From Desulfuromonas acetexigens (GTDB taxonomy: Bacteria; Desulfobacterota; Desulfuromonadia; Desulfuromonadales; Trichloromonadaceae), in the NCBI RefSeq assembly GCF_900111775.1, contig NZ_FOJJ01000001.1, positions 62,001-126,000 of the forward strand: a stretch of 64,000 nucleotides of DNA. Reading direction: 5' to 3'. Each line of letters begins with the position of its first letter. Position 1 is the stretch's first letter. Below the pieces are notes generated by a model. That model made no database searches. It worked only from the letters and a program-made list of their open reading frames with translations, and was not told the DNA's origin. The position numbers and the translations under genes were made by a program. Positions 36,253-46,387 of the stretch are shown here, one piece after another.

Positions 36253-37533
36253 ATGGGAAAGACCATCGCCGAAAAAATCTTCGCCGCCCATCTGCGCGAC
36301 GAGCCGTTCCCCGGGACCAAGGTGCTCAACCTCGACCGGGTTCTCTGCCATGAAATCACCACCCCGGTTGCCATCGCCGATCTCGAGGCGCGGGGCAAGG
36401 ACCGGGTTTTCGATCCCGACAAGATCAAGGCGGTCATCGACCACGTCACCCCCTCGAAGGACAGCAAGACCGCCCTGCAGGCGAAGATGCTGCGGGACTG
36501 GGCGCGCCGCCATGAGATCAAGGATTTCTTCGACGTCGGCCATAACGGCGTCTGCCACGCGATCTTTCCCGAAAAAGGTTACATTCGCCCCGGCTTCACC
36601 GTGATCATGGGCGACAGCCACACCTGCACCCACGGCGCCTTCGGCGCCTTCGCCGCCGGTGTCGGCACCACCGATCTGGAAGTCGGCATCTTGAAGGGGG
36701 TCTGCGCCTTTCGCGAGCCGGCCACCATCCGCGTCAACCTCACCGGCAGCCTGCCGCAAGGGGTTTATGCCAAGGACGTCATCCTCTTCGTCATCGGTCA
36801 ACTCGGCGTCAATGGCGCCACCGACCGGGTCATCGAATTCCGCGGCCCGATCATTGACGCCATGAGCATGGAAGCGCGCATGACCCTGTGCAACATGGCG
36901 ATCGAGGCCGGCGGCACCTGCGGCATCTGCCTCCCCGACATGACCACCGTCGAGTATCTCTGGCCCTTCATCCAGGGGGATTTCAAGAGCAAGGATGCAG
37001 CCCTGGCCGAATACCGCAAGTGGGTTTCCGACGACGACGCTCAATACGACAAGGTCCTCGACTTCGATCTGTCGAAGCTCGAACCCCAGGTCACCTACGG
37101 TTACAAGCCCGACTGCGTCAAGTCGGCCAAAGAGATGGCCGGGACCAGGGTCGATCAGATCTACATCGGAACCTGTACCAACGGCCGCATTGAAGATCTG
37201 CGCGAGGCCGCGGCGATTCTCAAGGGGAAGAAGATCGCCGAATCGGTGCGCGGCATCGTTTCGCCGGCGACCCCGAAGATCTTCAGCGATGCCCTCGCCG
37301 AAGGGATCATCCAGATCTTCATGGATGCTGGTTTCTGCGTCACCAACCCGACCTGCGGCGCCTGCCTGGGGATGAGTAATGGAGTGCTGTCCGAGGGGGA
37401 AGTCTGCGCCTCGACCAGCAACCGCAATTTCAACGGACGCATGGGCAAGGGGGGGATGGTCCACCTGATGAGCCCGGCCACCGCCGCCGCCACCGCCCTC
37501 AAGGGCGTCATTACCGACGCGCGGACGCTGTAA
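36253..37533 (+). CDS. leuC: 3-isopropylmalate dehydratase large subunit (LeuC)
   Basis: The 426-aa aconitase-family protein has DSHTCTHGAFGAFAAGVGTTD and the [4Fe-4S] cysteines in GTCTNGR and NPTCGACLGMS. It isomerises 2- to 3-isopropylmalate with LeuD. I start at the ATG 36253 after AAGGAGAG; the frame is open further upstream. This is the short archaeal/anaerobe-type LeuC (~420 aa) rather than the ~470-aa enterobacterial form. Confidence 0.95.
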   Translation: MGKTIAEKIFAAHLRDEPFPGTKVLNLDRVLCHEITTPVAIADLEARGKDRVFDPDKIKAVIDHVTPSKDSKTALQAKMLRDWARRHEIKDFFDVGHNGVCHAIFPEKGYIRPGFTVIMGDSHTCTHGAFGAFAAGVGTTDLEVGILKGVCAFREPATIRVNLTGSLPQGVYAKDVILFVIGQLGVNGATDRVIEFRGPIIDAMSMEARMTLCNMAIEAGGTCGICLPDMTTVEYLWPFIQGDFKSKDAALAEYRKWVSDDDAQYDKVLDFDLSKLEPQVTYGYKPDCVKSAKEMAGTRVDQIYIGTCTNGRIEDLREAAAILKGKKIAESVRGIVSPATPKIFSDALAEGIIQIFMDAGFCVTNPTCGACLGMSNGVLSEGEVCASTSNRNFNGRMGKGGMVHLMSPATAAATALKGVITDARTL

Positions 37534-37548
37534 TTTGTCGTAACCCGA

Positions 37549-37597
37549 TGTAGGGGCGCACCGCGTGCGCCCAGGGCGCATGTCATACGCCCCTACA
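37549..37597. repeat. Palindromic repeat between leuC and leuD
   Basis: ATGTAGGGGCGCACCGCG and its imperfect complement ending ACGCCCCTACAT form a long inverted repeat in the short leuC-leuD gap. It is related to the GGGGCGCAGCATGCTGCGCCC elements near 2700 and 4480. It would fold into a stem in the leu message just before the leuD ribosome site. Confidence 0.75.
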
Positions 37598-37624
37598 TGG
37601 AAATTTCACATGGAGAGATCGACC

Positions 37625-38155
37625 ATGAATAAAATCTTCGGCGGACCGGCCATCTTTCTCGACCGTTCCGACATCAATACCGACGAAATCATCCCGGCCA
37701 AGTATCTGACCGAGGTGACCAAGGAAGCCCTTCAGCCTTACATGCTCGAAGACCTCAAACTTGAGAGCTTCGATCCCAAGGGGGAGAAACTGAAAAAGGC
37801 CCGGGTCGTGGTCAGCCGTGAGAACTTCGGCTGCGGTTCCTCCCGCGAGCACGCCCCCTGGGTCTTCGAGGTCAACGGTGTGCACACCATCATTGCCCAG
37901 AGCTACGCCCGCATCTTCCGCCAGAACACCTTCAATGGCGGCATGCTCGCCATCGAGTTGCCCAAGGCCGATCTCGACCGGCTCTTCGCCCTGGACAAAG
38001 CGGGCGAGGTCACGATCAGCGTCGATCTCGACGGCCAGAAAGTCACCGCCAAAGCCGGGGAGAAGACCGAAACCTTCAGCTTCGAGATCAGCCCCTTCGA
38101 CAAGGCCCTGGTTCAGGCCGGCGGCTGGGTCGAGTTCGCCGACGCCCGTTATTGA
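37625..38155 (+). CDS. leuD: 3-isopropylmalate dehydratase small subunit (LeuD)
   Basis: The 176-aa swivel-domain subunit starts at ATG 37625 (GGAGA upstream) and carries FLDRSDINTDEIIPAKYL and ENFGCGSSREHAPWVF, the substrate-binding loop of the family. It completes the LeuCD isomerase. The gene ends before a clear terminator, closing the leu operon. No leuB is present in the window. Confidence 0.95.
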   Translation: MNKIFGGPAIFLDRSDINTDEIIPAKYLTEVTKEALQPYMLEDLKLESFDPKGEKLKKARVVVSRENFGCGSSREHAPWVFEVNGVHTIIAQSYARIFRQNTFNGGMLAIELPKADLDRLFALDKAGEVTISVDLDGQKVTAKAGEKTETFSFEISPFDKALVQAGGWVEFADARY

Positions 38156-38182
38156 TCTCAGCCGATAGGTCCGTAAAATCTG

Positions 38183-38220
38183 CGAAGCCTGCTCCCGTGA
38201 TGGGGCAGGCTTCGTTATTT
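38183..38220 (+). terminator. Rho-independent terminator after leuD
   Basis: CGAAGCCTGC (38183-38192) and GCAGGCTTCG (38205-38214) form a perfect ten-pair stem, followed by TTATTT. Confidence 0.88.
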
Positions 38221-38326
38221 CAAGGTGGGATTAATGGTACTGTTTGACTCTCCTGGTAAACTGTTGTAACAACAAAGTCAGGTTGAGTTTGTCCATCCCC
38301 ATACCGGAGTTCCGGGAGGTGCGGAG

Positions 38327-39769
38327 TTGAGTGAAGAGAATGTCTTTTTTTTCCCGGTCGGCGATTTCTGCCGTCGCGACCTGATTACCTGTCCGGTGGA
38401 AGCGACGGTGGTCGAGTTGGCGACGACCATGCGGGAAAAGAACGTCTCCAGTATCATCGTTTGCGAGGGGGAGAGCCCGGTCGGCATCATCACTGATCGC
38501 GACCTGCGCAACAAGGTAGTTTCCCGGGGGGCCGACCCCACCGCGCTCACCGCTCGCGCCATCATGAGCGAGCCGCTGATCACCGTCGCCGAAGAGGAGT
38601 ACCTGCTTGAGGTCGTCTGTAAAATGTCGCGGCACAATATCCACCGGGTTGGGGTGGTCAACGGCGAGGGCAAGCTGTGCGGCATCGTCAATGAATCGGA
38701 CATTCTGCGGGTGCAGACCCATTCCCCGCAACGCCTCTTGCGCGACCTCGAAAGGGCCGAATCCTTCGACGAGTTGAAGAAGATTCATCAGGGCGTCCAG
38801 GATCTGGTCGTCTTTCTGAGCCGTTCCGGGGTCCGCACCAAAGATCTGGTCCGACTCATCGCCACCCTCAACGACCGGTTGGTGCTGCGCCTTATCGATC
38901 TGCTGCAACGCGAACGTTTTGCCGACCTGCCCGAAAATTTCGTCTTCATGGTTTTGGGGAGCGAAGGGCGGGGGGAGCAAACGCTCAGCACCGATCAGGA
39001 CAATGCCATCATCTATGCCGATGGTCTGAATGCGGAAACGCTGGGACGCATCGAAGCCTTTTCCCAGGCCTTGATCGACGGCCTCATTCAGATCGGCGTA
39101 CCTGAGTGCCCTGGCGGGATCATGGCGAAAAACACCTTCTGGCGCCGGAGCCTGGAGGATTGGTCCGTCGCGCTCGATCAGTGGATCTCCGTTCCCAACC
39201 CGGAAAATATCCTCAACTTCAGCATGTTCGCCGATATTCGGGGGGTCTGGGGGGATATGTCCCTGGTCGACTCCCTGAAGAGCGCTGTGATCCGGCGGGC
39301 GATGGAAGAAGACCTCTTCCTTTCGCGCATGGCGGCCAATGTCGTCCGTTTCGTTCCTCCTCTTGGCATGTTCGGTTCCCTGAAAGTCGAAAAAAAAGGG
39401 CAGTACCGCGGGCTCATCGACCTGAAAAAGGCCGGGATTTTCGCCATTACCGAAGGGGTTAAGGTCATGTGTCTGGCGCGCGGGCGGCTCGGCGGTTGCA
39501 CCCGCGATAAGATTCAGTGGCTCAAAGAGCAGGCGATCCTTCCTGCCAAGCAGGCCGACGATCTCGACGCGGCCTTCAGCCTGCTGGTTTTTTACCGCCT
39601 GCGCGGTCAGGTCGATGCCATTCAAGCCGGATTGGAGCCGAACAACTACATCAACCCCGCCAAACTCAACCGCCTCGAACTGGGGCGGCTGCGGCTTTCC
39701 CTCGAAGTCGTCAAGTCTTTTCAAACGACCCTCAGTACCCATTTTCGTTTGAACATGCTCCGTAACTAG
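38327..39769 (+). CDS. CBS-domain/DUF294 putative nucleotidyltransferase
   Basis: The 480-aa protein has two CBS motifs (about 20-130; ATTMREKNVSSIIVCEGESP, IHRVGVVNGEGKLCGIVNE), then a DUF294 nucleotidyltransferase-like domain (about 140-350; FVFMVLGSEGRGEQTLSTDQD with GSEGRGEQ and the acidic pair) and a C-terminal helical domain. Such proteins resemble the GlnD uridylyltransferase fold and sense adenosyl ligands through the CBS pair. The start is TTG at 38327, supported by GGGAGG at seven bases. Target unknown. Confidence 0.88.
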   Translation: MSEENVFFFPVGDFCRRDLITCPVEATVVELATTMREKNVSSIIVCEGESPVGIITDRDLRNKVVSRGADPTALTARAIMSEPLITVAEEEYLLEVVCKMSRHNIHRVGVVNGEGKLCGIVNESDILRVQTHSPQRLLRDLERAESFDELKKIHQGVQDLVVFLSRSGVRTKDLVRLIATLNDRLVLRLIDLLQRERFADLPENFVFMVLGSEGRGEQTLSTDQDNAIIYADGLNAETLGRIEAFSQALIDGLIQIGVPECPGGIMAKNTFWRRSLEDWSVALDQWISVPNPENILNFSMFADIRGVWGDMSLVDSLKSAVIRRAMEEDLFLSRMAANVVRFVPPLGMFGSLKVEKKGQYRGLIDLKKAGIFAITEGVKVMCLARGRLGGCTRDKIQWLKEQAILPAKQADDLDAAFSLLVFYRLRGQVDAIQAGLEPNNYINPAKLNRLELGRLRLSLEVVKSFQTTLSTHFRLNMLRN

Positions 39770-39802
39770 ATCCGTGAATCATCTTTTCCGCAGGAGGTTG
39801 TC

Positions 39803-40120
39803 TTGTCCGAAAACGAAGATTTCAGTCAATATGCCGAAGGATTGAGCAAGGTACGCCGACGCCGCTGGTGCCTGTGGGGGGTGATTCTGATCTACATCCC
39901 CCTCATCTGGACGACCCTGACCATCACCCAGTCGGACCGGGCCACGGCCAAGGTTTTCGCCGTCTGGTTCATCTTCGCCTGCATCGCCAGTTGTATTTCC
40001 GCTTTTGTTAAATGCCCCCGCTGCGGCAATCTCTTTCACGTCAACGGCCTGATCCCCATGTATTTCCGCCGTTGTCTGCACTGCGGGCTGCCCCTTAACG
40101 CCGACAAGAAAAAAGAGTAG
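39803..40120 (+). CDS. Small membrane protein with zinc-ribbon tail
   Basis: The 105-aa protein has two hydrophobic segments (about 23-45 and 52-70) followed by CPRCGNLFHVNG and RCLHCGLPL, a pair of CxxC motifs that would hold zinc. The start is TTG at 39803 after AGGAGG. I do not recognise a function. Confidence 0.7.
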   Translation: MSENEDFSQYAEGLSKVRRRRWCLWGVILIYIPLIWTTLTITQSDRATAKVFAVWFIFACIASCISAFVKCPRCGNLFHVNGLIPMYFRRCLHCGLPLNADKKKE

Positions 40121-40196
40121 TTCCGGGCGCTTGTTAATTAGGGAGTGGTACGGTAAACTAACTCTCACATTTAATTTCACTCATTCAGGAGGTTCT

Positions 40197-40745
40197 ATGC
40201 AGCGAAGTCGATCCCTTTTCAGTCTGTTGCTGGTCTGTTTTTTTGCCCTGGCCTGCGCCCCGGTCGCTCAGCAGGACGTCATACTGAAGTCCGTTGGAGA
40301 CCGTGCGCCGATCTTTTCCGCCGCCACCAGTCAGGGCAAGCTGTTCAATTACGACCTGGACTATTACGGCAAGCATCATCTGGTCATGACCTTTTTCCCG
40401 GCGGCCTACACCCCTATCTGAACGGGGGAAATGGAGGGTCATCAGAGGAATCTCGATCTTTATGACCGCTTCAACGCCCGCGTGGTGGGCGTCAGCCGCA
40501 ACGATGTCAATACTCTCAAATTCTGGTCCGACGAGCTGGAACTGACCTTTCCCATCCTCTCCAACCCGGTGGGGCATATCGGTATGTGGTTCGGTTCTCA
40601 GCCTCCCGCTTATCCGATGTTCAGCCGCAAAACGGTCATTATCGACCGGCAGGGGGTTATCCGCTACATGCGCAACGGCACCCCGGATTTCCATGACATC
40701 CTCCGAACGCTGAAAAAACTCAACGCCGAGGAGGTGAAATCATGA
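40197..40745 (+). CDS. Selenocysteine peroxiredoxin (AhpC/TSA) lipoprotein, UGA read through as Sec75
   Basis: Two open frames in the same phase are split only by TGA at 40419-40421. Translating through gives 182 aa with the peroxiredoxin motif FFPAAYTPI-U-TGEMEGHQ, where U sits at the peroxidatic cysteine position. The upstream half has a lipoprotein signal (LLLVCFFALAC) and GDRAPIFSAATSQGKLF; the downstream half has VVGVSRNDVNTLKFW and RKTVIIDRQGVIRYM. A possible SECIS helix lies just after UGA (40431-40457). AGGAGG precedes the ATG at 40197. It should reduce peroxides at the inner or outer membrane face. Overlap with the next gene couples the two. Confidence 0.93.
40431..40457 (+). promoter_or_regulatory. 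Possible bacterial SECIS hairpin
   Basis: ATGGAG (40431-40436) can pair with CTCGAT (40452-40457) with one mismatch. This leaves a loop of 15 bases that begins GGTC, as in bacterial SECIS apical loops. Location directly after the UGA, within the coding region, is as expected. I could not compute its stability. Confidence 0.45.
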
Positions 40746-41338
40746 TGCGCCTGTTGCTGCTTGGTATGGTTGTTCTGCTCCTGGGCGCCTGCGCCGCTCC
40801 AGCTCCGACGACGGTCGACCCCCTGGCCGCACTGCGTCGGGCCGACGGCACGGTCGTCTGGCAGGAAGAGTACGCCTTCCTGACGCCCCCGGCCCCCTGG
40901 TCGCTCGTTTCCCTCGATGAAGACGACTACAGCGTCGCCTTCGCCAAGGAATGCAGCGACTACTTCCCCTGCCAGTCGACCATGGCCTATGCCGAGGAAC
41001 CTTTCGGTTATTCCAATGATTTCGACAAGCGGGCGCCGGAATTTTTCAAGCGCTTTCTCTGGGCCAGCCGGGTGGTTTTCGGCGAACCCCAACTGGAGCC
41101 CGCCACCTTCAACGGAAAACCAGCGCTGGTGGCCCGGGTTGAAGGGAAGGAGCGGGTCAAAGGCCAGAAGGTTTCGGCCAAGGTCGTCTTCGCCCGGCGC
41201 GGTGAGCGGGTGGTCGGTTTTTATTACACCCAGTGGCGACCGGAACAGGTCGCCTATGATCCGGTGGACGAACAGGCCTTCGACGCCTTCGTCGACTCCT
41301 TCAAATTTGTGAAACCCTCTTTTTACGAGCAGTTGTAG
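40742..41338 (+). CDS. Putative lipoprotein of unknown function
   Basis: The 198-aa protein has a lipoprotein signal (MVVLLLGACAAP; lipidated Cys near residue 17) and a soluble domain with two spaced cysteines (AKECSDYFPCQS). The start overlaps the stop of the selenoprotein gene, so both are made from one message. Its job may be linked to the membrane peroxide defence of the selenoprotein. I know no family for it. Confidence 0.75.
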   Translation: MMRLLLLGMVVLLLGACAAPAPTTVDPLAALRRADGTVVWQEEYAFLTPPAPWSLVSLDEDDYSVAFAKECSDYFPCQSTMAYAEEPFGYSNDFDKRAPEFFKRFLWASRVVFGEPQLEPATFNGKPALVARVEGKERVKGQKVSAKVVFARRGERVVGFYYTQWRPEQVAYDPVDEQAFDAFVDSFKFVKPSFYEQL

Positions 41339-41366
41339 GACGCGGTGAGGCAAGGAACCGCATCAG
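41335..41366. repeat. Dyad repeat (REP-like), reverse copy 1
   Basis: GTAGGACGCGGTGAGGCAAG then GAACCGCATC is the reverse complement of the elements at 2589 and 3584, with a few changes. It overlaps the stop of the preceding gene. Confidence 0.75.
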
Positions 41367-41396
41367 GCTGAAGAATCCGATCCGCCAGATTTAAAC

Positions 41397-41431
41397 GCAA
41401 AAAGGACCGCATTATCGCGGTCCTTTTTGCG
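41397..41431. terminator. Rho-independent terminator after the selenoprotein operon
   Basis: GCAAAAAGGACCGC pairs with GCGGTCCTTTTTGC around ATTAT, with flanking A-rich and T-rich strands. It works in both directions and also lies between the two copies of the REP-like repeat. Confidence 0.88.
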
Positions 41432-41444
41432 TTTTGGAGGATTG

Positions 41445-41526
41445 TATGATGCGGTGACGTAAGGAACCGCATCGGGGTTGACGACGGAGCACTAATGCGG
41501 TTCGCTGCGCTCACCGGCATCCTACC
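41445..41526. repeat. Dyad repeat (REP-like), reverse copy 2 plus partial copy
   Basis: TGATGCGGTGACGTAAGGAA then CCGCATCG at 41445-41474 is a close reverse copy of the 2589 element. A partial forward copy (ATGCGGTTCGCTGCGCTCAC) follows at 41493-41526. Copies in both orientations here suggest a paired REP arrangement. Confidence 0.7.
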
Positions 41527-41546
41527 CTTTTGCGGATCGGCGGCGG

Positions 41547-43302
<1,756 letters not shown>

Positions 43303-45606
43303 GTGGTTTTTTTAGCTCATAGCGCAAACGATTGCAACCGGCCTCATTTGGCAAAGGAGCATCTGACCGATGTTGCACGGCTCGCAGTAGAATTTTCCGG
43401 AGGGGCCGAATGGGGTGAGGAGGCCAACCTTGCCGGAGTGCTTCACGACCTCGGCAAGTATGCGGATTTGTTTCAGGCACGACTGCGTGGTGAAGCCAAG
43501 GGACTTGATCACTGGTCGCCTGGGGCTTGGTTGGCGCTCAGCGAATTTCAGGCTGTTGCCGCAGCGCTGGCAATTCAGGGGCATCACATTGGTTTGCAGC
43601 AAGGCGGCAACGGTGCCCTAAGAATGATGAAACAGGCAACTCCCAATACGTCAAGGCTCAGTGATGAGGATTTCAGTCGGCTGAAGGCAAGACTTGTGGC
43701 CGATGGCTTGCTCGCTGAAAAGCCTACAAATCCGGTCATCTCTGTAAAGGTTGGATTTCAATCCCAGATTTCATCGATGCTTGATGTCAGAATGCTCTTT
43801 TCTTGTCTCACCGATGCGGACTTTCTGGACACCGAAGCCCATTTTGAGGGAGATGAACAGGGTAAGCGTTATCGTGAAGCAGGGCCGAAATTGAACGCTG
43901 CACAAGCCTTGACCGCCCTTGACCATTATATGTCGGGCAAAATCCGCAGTGTGAACAAGGCGGACAAGTCCGTACTGGACGCCCGTAACGCCCTCTGGAA
44001 CATGGTGACGACAGCGGCGGCGGCAGTGCCGGGGCTCTTGACGCTGACGGCTCCGACTGGAAGCGGCAAGACCTTGGCCATGCTGAAATTTGCACTTGAG
44101 CATGTGCGCAGAAACGGCCTCAAGCGGATCGTTCTTGTCGTGCCGTTTCTGTCGATCATCGAGCAGACAGCAGAAATCTACCGGTCGGTGTTTCAAAATT
44201 TTCCCGGCAACTTTGTCCTTGAACACCACAGCCTGGCCGGCTTGGGAAGCGAAGAGGCAACGGGCGATGCTGAAGCCGCCGCTGAGCGCGCCAGGCGACT
44301 ATTGGCTGAAAACTGGGATGCACCGATCATCATCACCACTAACGTCCAGCTTCTTGAATCGCTCTTTTCCAACCGGCCGTCCGCCTGCCGCAAGCTCCAC
44401 AATCTGATGGAATCGGTCATCATGTTCGACGAGGCCCAGACCTTGCCGCAGTCCCTGGCCGTGCCGACGCTTGCGGCGCTTTCCCATCTGTCCCGAACCT
44501 ACCGGACAACGGTACTCTTTGCCACGGCAACCCAGCCGGCTTTCGATGCCTTGGACGGCGCCGTTGCGAAATTGGTTTATACAGGGTGGCGCCCCGTTGA
44601 GGCGGCGCCTGACCATGCCCGCCTGTACGGTGCGCTGCGCCGCTATGAGGTAGATTGGCCGGACCAGGGAGAATCAAAGAAGTGGACAACTCTGGCGGCA
44701 GAGATCAGAGCAGAGGAACAGGTGCTCTGCGTCGTGAACCTCAAGAGTCACGCGGCAGCGCTGCTTGAAGAAATGAAGCATGACGAGGCCGTTTTTCATC
44801 TTTCCACCAACCTCTGCGCTCTGCACCGCCGGGCGGTTCTGGATGAGGTGCGCGCTAGGCTGAAATCCGGACAGTCTTGTCGGCTGATCTCCACCCAATG
44901 CATTGAGGCCGGTGTCGATGTGGATTTTCCGGTGGTCTATCGCGCTCTCGCGCCGCTTGACGCCATTGCCCAGGCTGCCGGGCGCTGCAACCGGGAGGGA
45001 CGACTCGCCGATGATGACGGCAATCGTAAAATGGGCGAGGTGCGAGTTTTTGAGCCCGACGTTGCAGGGGATTACCGGAAACGCTACCCGACGCGGCCAT
45101 ATTTCCAGGCTGCCGAAGTTACGCGCAGCATGCTCACGATTGCGGGCAAGGCGGGCCTTGATCTAAACGAACCGGCAGTTTTTCGCGATTATTACCATCG
45201 CCTCTATGACCTGACGAAACCGGAAACCCAGAACCGGGAGCTTACGGTGGCCCTGACTGCCGTTGATTTCGTTCGCGTTGCCAAGGAATATCGCCTTATT
45301 GACCAATCGGCCATCCAGTTACTGGTTCCTTACGATGCTGGTATGGACAGGTTCAATGAACTACGTCGTCAGCAGGAGGAGGAAGGGATAAACGCTCAGT
45401 GGATCAGGAGAGCTCAGGGATTGACCGTTAGTGTTTTTCGTCCGAGGCATGACCATCCAGCCTGGGGAGTGCTGATCCCCGCGAAACTGCGCTATGGCCA
45501 AGGGGTTTCGGATGAATGGTTCATTCTCGAGGATCGCCATGGAGATATGTACGATGATGTGTTCGGGCTGCGATTGCCGCAGTCACAGCAGATTTTGATT
45601 GGTTGA
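43303..45606 (+). CDS. cas3: CRISPR-associated helicase-nuclease Cas3 (type I-C)
   Basis: The 767-aa protein has an N-terminal HD nuclease domain (LAGVLHDLGKYADLFQARL near residue 48) and a superfamily 2 helicase. The helicase has Walker A LTAPTGSGKT (about 248-258), DEAQ box MFDEAQTLPQS (about 373), QCIEAGVDVDF (about 532) and motif VI QAAGRCNREGR (about 556). HD and helicase are fused, as is normal for I-C. It degrades target DNA recruited by Cascade. The start is GTG at 43303 with GGAGG five bases upstream. It is the first gene of the operon. Confidence 0.95.
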   Translation: MVFLAHSANDCNRPHLAKEHLTDVARLAVEFSGGAEWGEEANLAGVLHDLGKYADLFQARLRGEAKGLDHWSPGAWLALSEFQAVAAALAIQGHHIGLQQGGNGALRMMKQATPNTSRLSDEDFSRLKARLVADGLLAEKPTNPVISVKVGFQSQISSMLDVRMLFSCLTDADFLDTEAHFEGDEQGKRYREAGPKLNAAQALTALDHYMSGKIRSVNKADKSVLDARNALWNMVTTAAAAVPGLLTLTAPTGSGKTLAMLKFALEHVRRNGLKRIVLVVPFLSIIEQTAEIYRSVFQNFPGNFVLEHHSLAGLGSEEATGDAEAAAERARRLLAENWDAPIIITTNVQLLESLFSNRPSACRKLHNLMESVIMFDEAQTLPQSLAVPTLAALSHLSRTYRTTVLFATATQPAFDALDGAVAKLVYTGWRPVEAAPDHARLYGALRRYEVDWPDQGESKKWTTLAAEIRAEEQVLCVVNLKSHAAALLEEMKHDEAVFHLSTNLCALHRRAVLDEVRARLKSGQSCRLISTQCIEAGVDVDFPVVYRALAPLDAIAQAAGRCNREGRLADDDGNRKMGEVRVFEPDVAGDYRKRYPTRPYFQAAEVTRSMLTIAGKAGLDLNEPAVFRDYYHRLYDLTKPETQNRELTVALTAVDFVRVAKEYRLIDQSAIQLLVPYDAGMDRFNELRRQQEEEGINAQWIRRAQGLTVSVFRPRHDHPAWGVLIPAKLRYGQGVSDEWFILEDRHGDMYDDVFGLRLPQSQQILIG

Positions 45607-45619
45607 GGAAAGGAGGAAT

Positions 45620-46387
45620 ATGGTGAGCAAAAAAACCCACACCCTTGAGGTCTGGGGCGATCTGGCGTGCTTCACCCGCCCGGAAATGAAGGTGGAGCGG
45701 TTCAGTTATCCGGTCATTACTCCGTCCGCCGCGCGGGGAATCTTCGATGCCATCTACTGGGAGGGGATTCGGGATGCCAAAGGGATGCGTCCCTATTTTC
45801 ATTGGCAGGTGGAGCGGATCGAGGTGCTGGAGATGCCCCGTTACATCGCCTTGCGGCGCAACGAGGTGAAGGACAAAGCCCCCGCGGATAGAACCATCAA
45901 GGCATGGATGGAAGGACGTGAACAGCCTGAGCCGCTCTGGGCCGATGGTGGCAAAGATGACCTGGGCACCGACCAAAAAGGCCGCACCCAGCGTCAGACC
46001 ATGGCGCTAAAAAACGTCCGTTACCGGTTGACGGCTAGAATCATCCCAAAACCGGAATTTACGGCGCCAGATCAGATCAACAAGTTCGACAGCATGTTCG
46101 AGCGCCGGGCCAAACAGGGGAAATGTTTTCAGCAGCCGTTCTTCGGTTGTAGCGAATTCCCGGCATTTTTCGAGTATCTGCAAGCAGGCGAAGCACGGAG
46201 TTGTGCTGCGCCATTCGACCAGCATCTCGGCTGGATGCTGTACGACGTCTTTGATTTGCGGCGGGATGTCGTACGAGACGATACGCCATTCATCTCCCTT
46301 TTTGATGCAACAGTAAAGGGAGGCGTGCTGGAAGTTCCACCTTATGACAGCGAAAAAGTCCGTAAACCAGAAAGGGGGCGTATCTGA
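45620..46387 (+). CDS. cas5c: Cas5c (Cas5d) pre-crRNA endonuclease and Cascade subunit
   Basis: The 255-aa RAMP protein opens HTLEVWGDLACFTRPEMKVERF and carries the family motif SYPVITPSAARGIFDAIYW. In type I-C it replaces Cas6: it cuts the repeat hairpin and stays on the 5' handle of the crRNA. AGGAGG lies at 45611-45616; the ATG (45620) and the next GTG (45623) are both possible starts. Fourteen bases separate it from cas3, and its stop overlaps cas8c. Confidence 0.94.
   Translation: MVSKKTHTLEVWGDLACFTRPEMKVERFSYPVITPSAARGIFDAIYWEGIRDAKGMRPYFHWQVERIEVLEMPRYIALRRNEVKDKAPADRTIKAWMEGREQPEPLWADGGKDDLGTDQKGRTQRQTMALKNVRYRLTARIIPKPEFTAPDQINKFDSMFERRAKQGKCFQQPFFGCSEFPAFFEYLQAGEARSCAAPFDQHLGWMLYDVFDLRRDVVRDDTPFISLFDATVKGGVLEVPPYDSEKVRKPERGRI

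Noticed and set aside
40131-40421. Reading the peroxiredoxin as a pseudogene broken by a stop
   Set aside because: The stop is TGA at the exact catalytic position, both halves are intact in one frame, and the coupling to the next gene is kept. Selenocysteine explains all of this better than decay.
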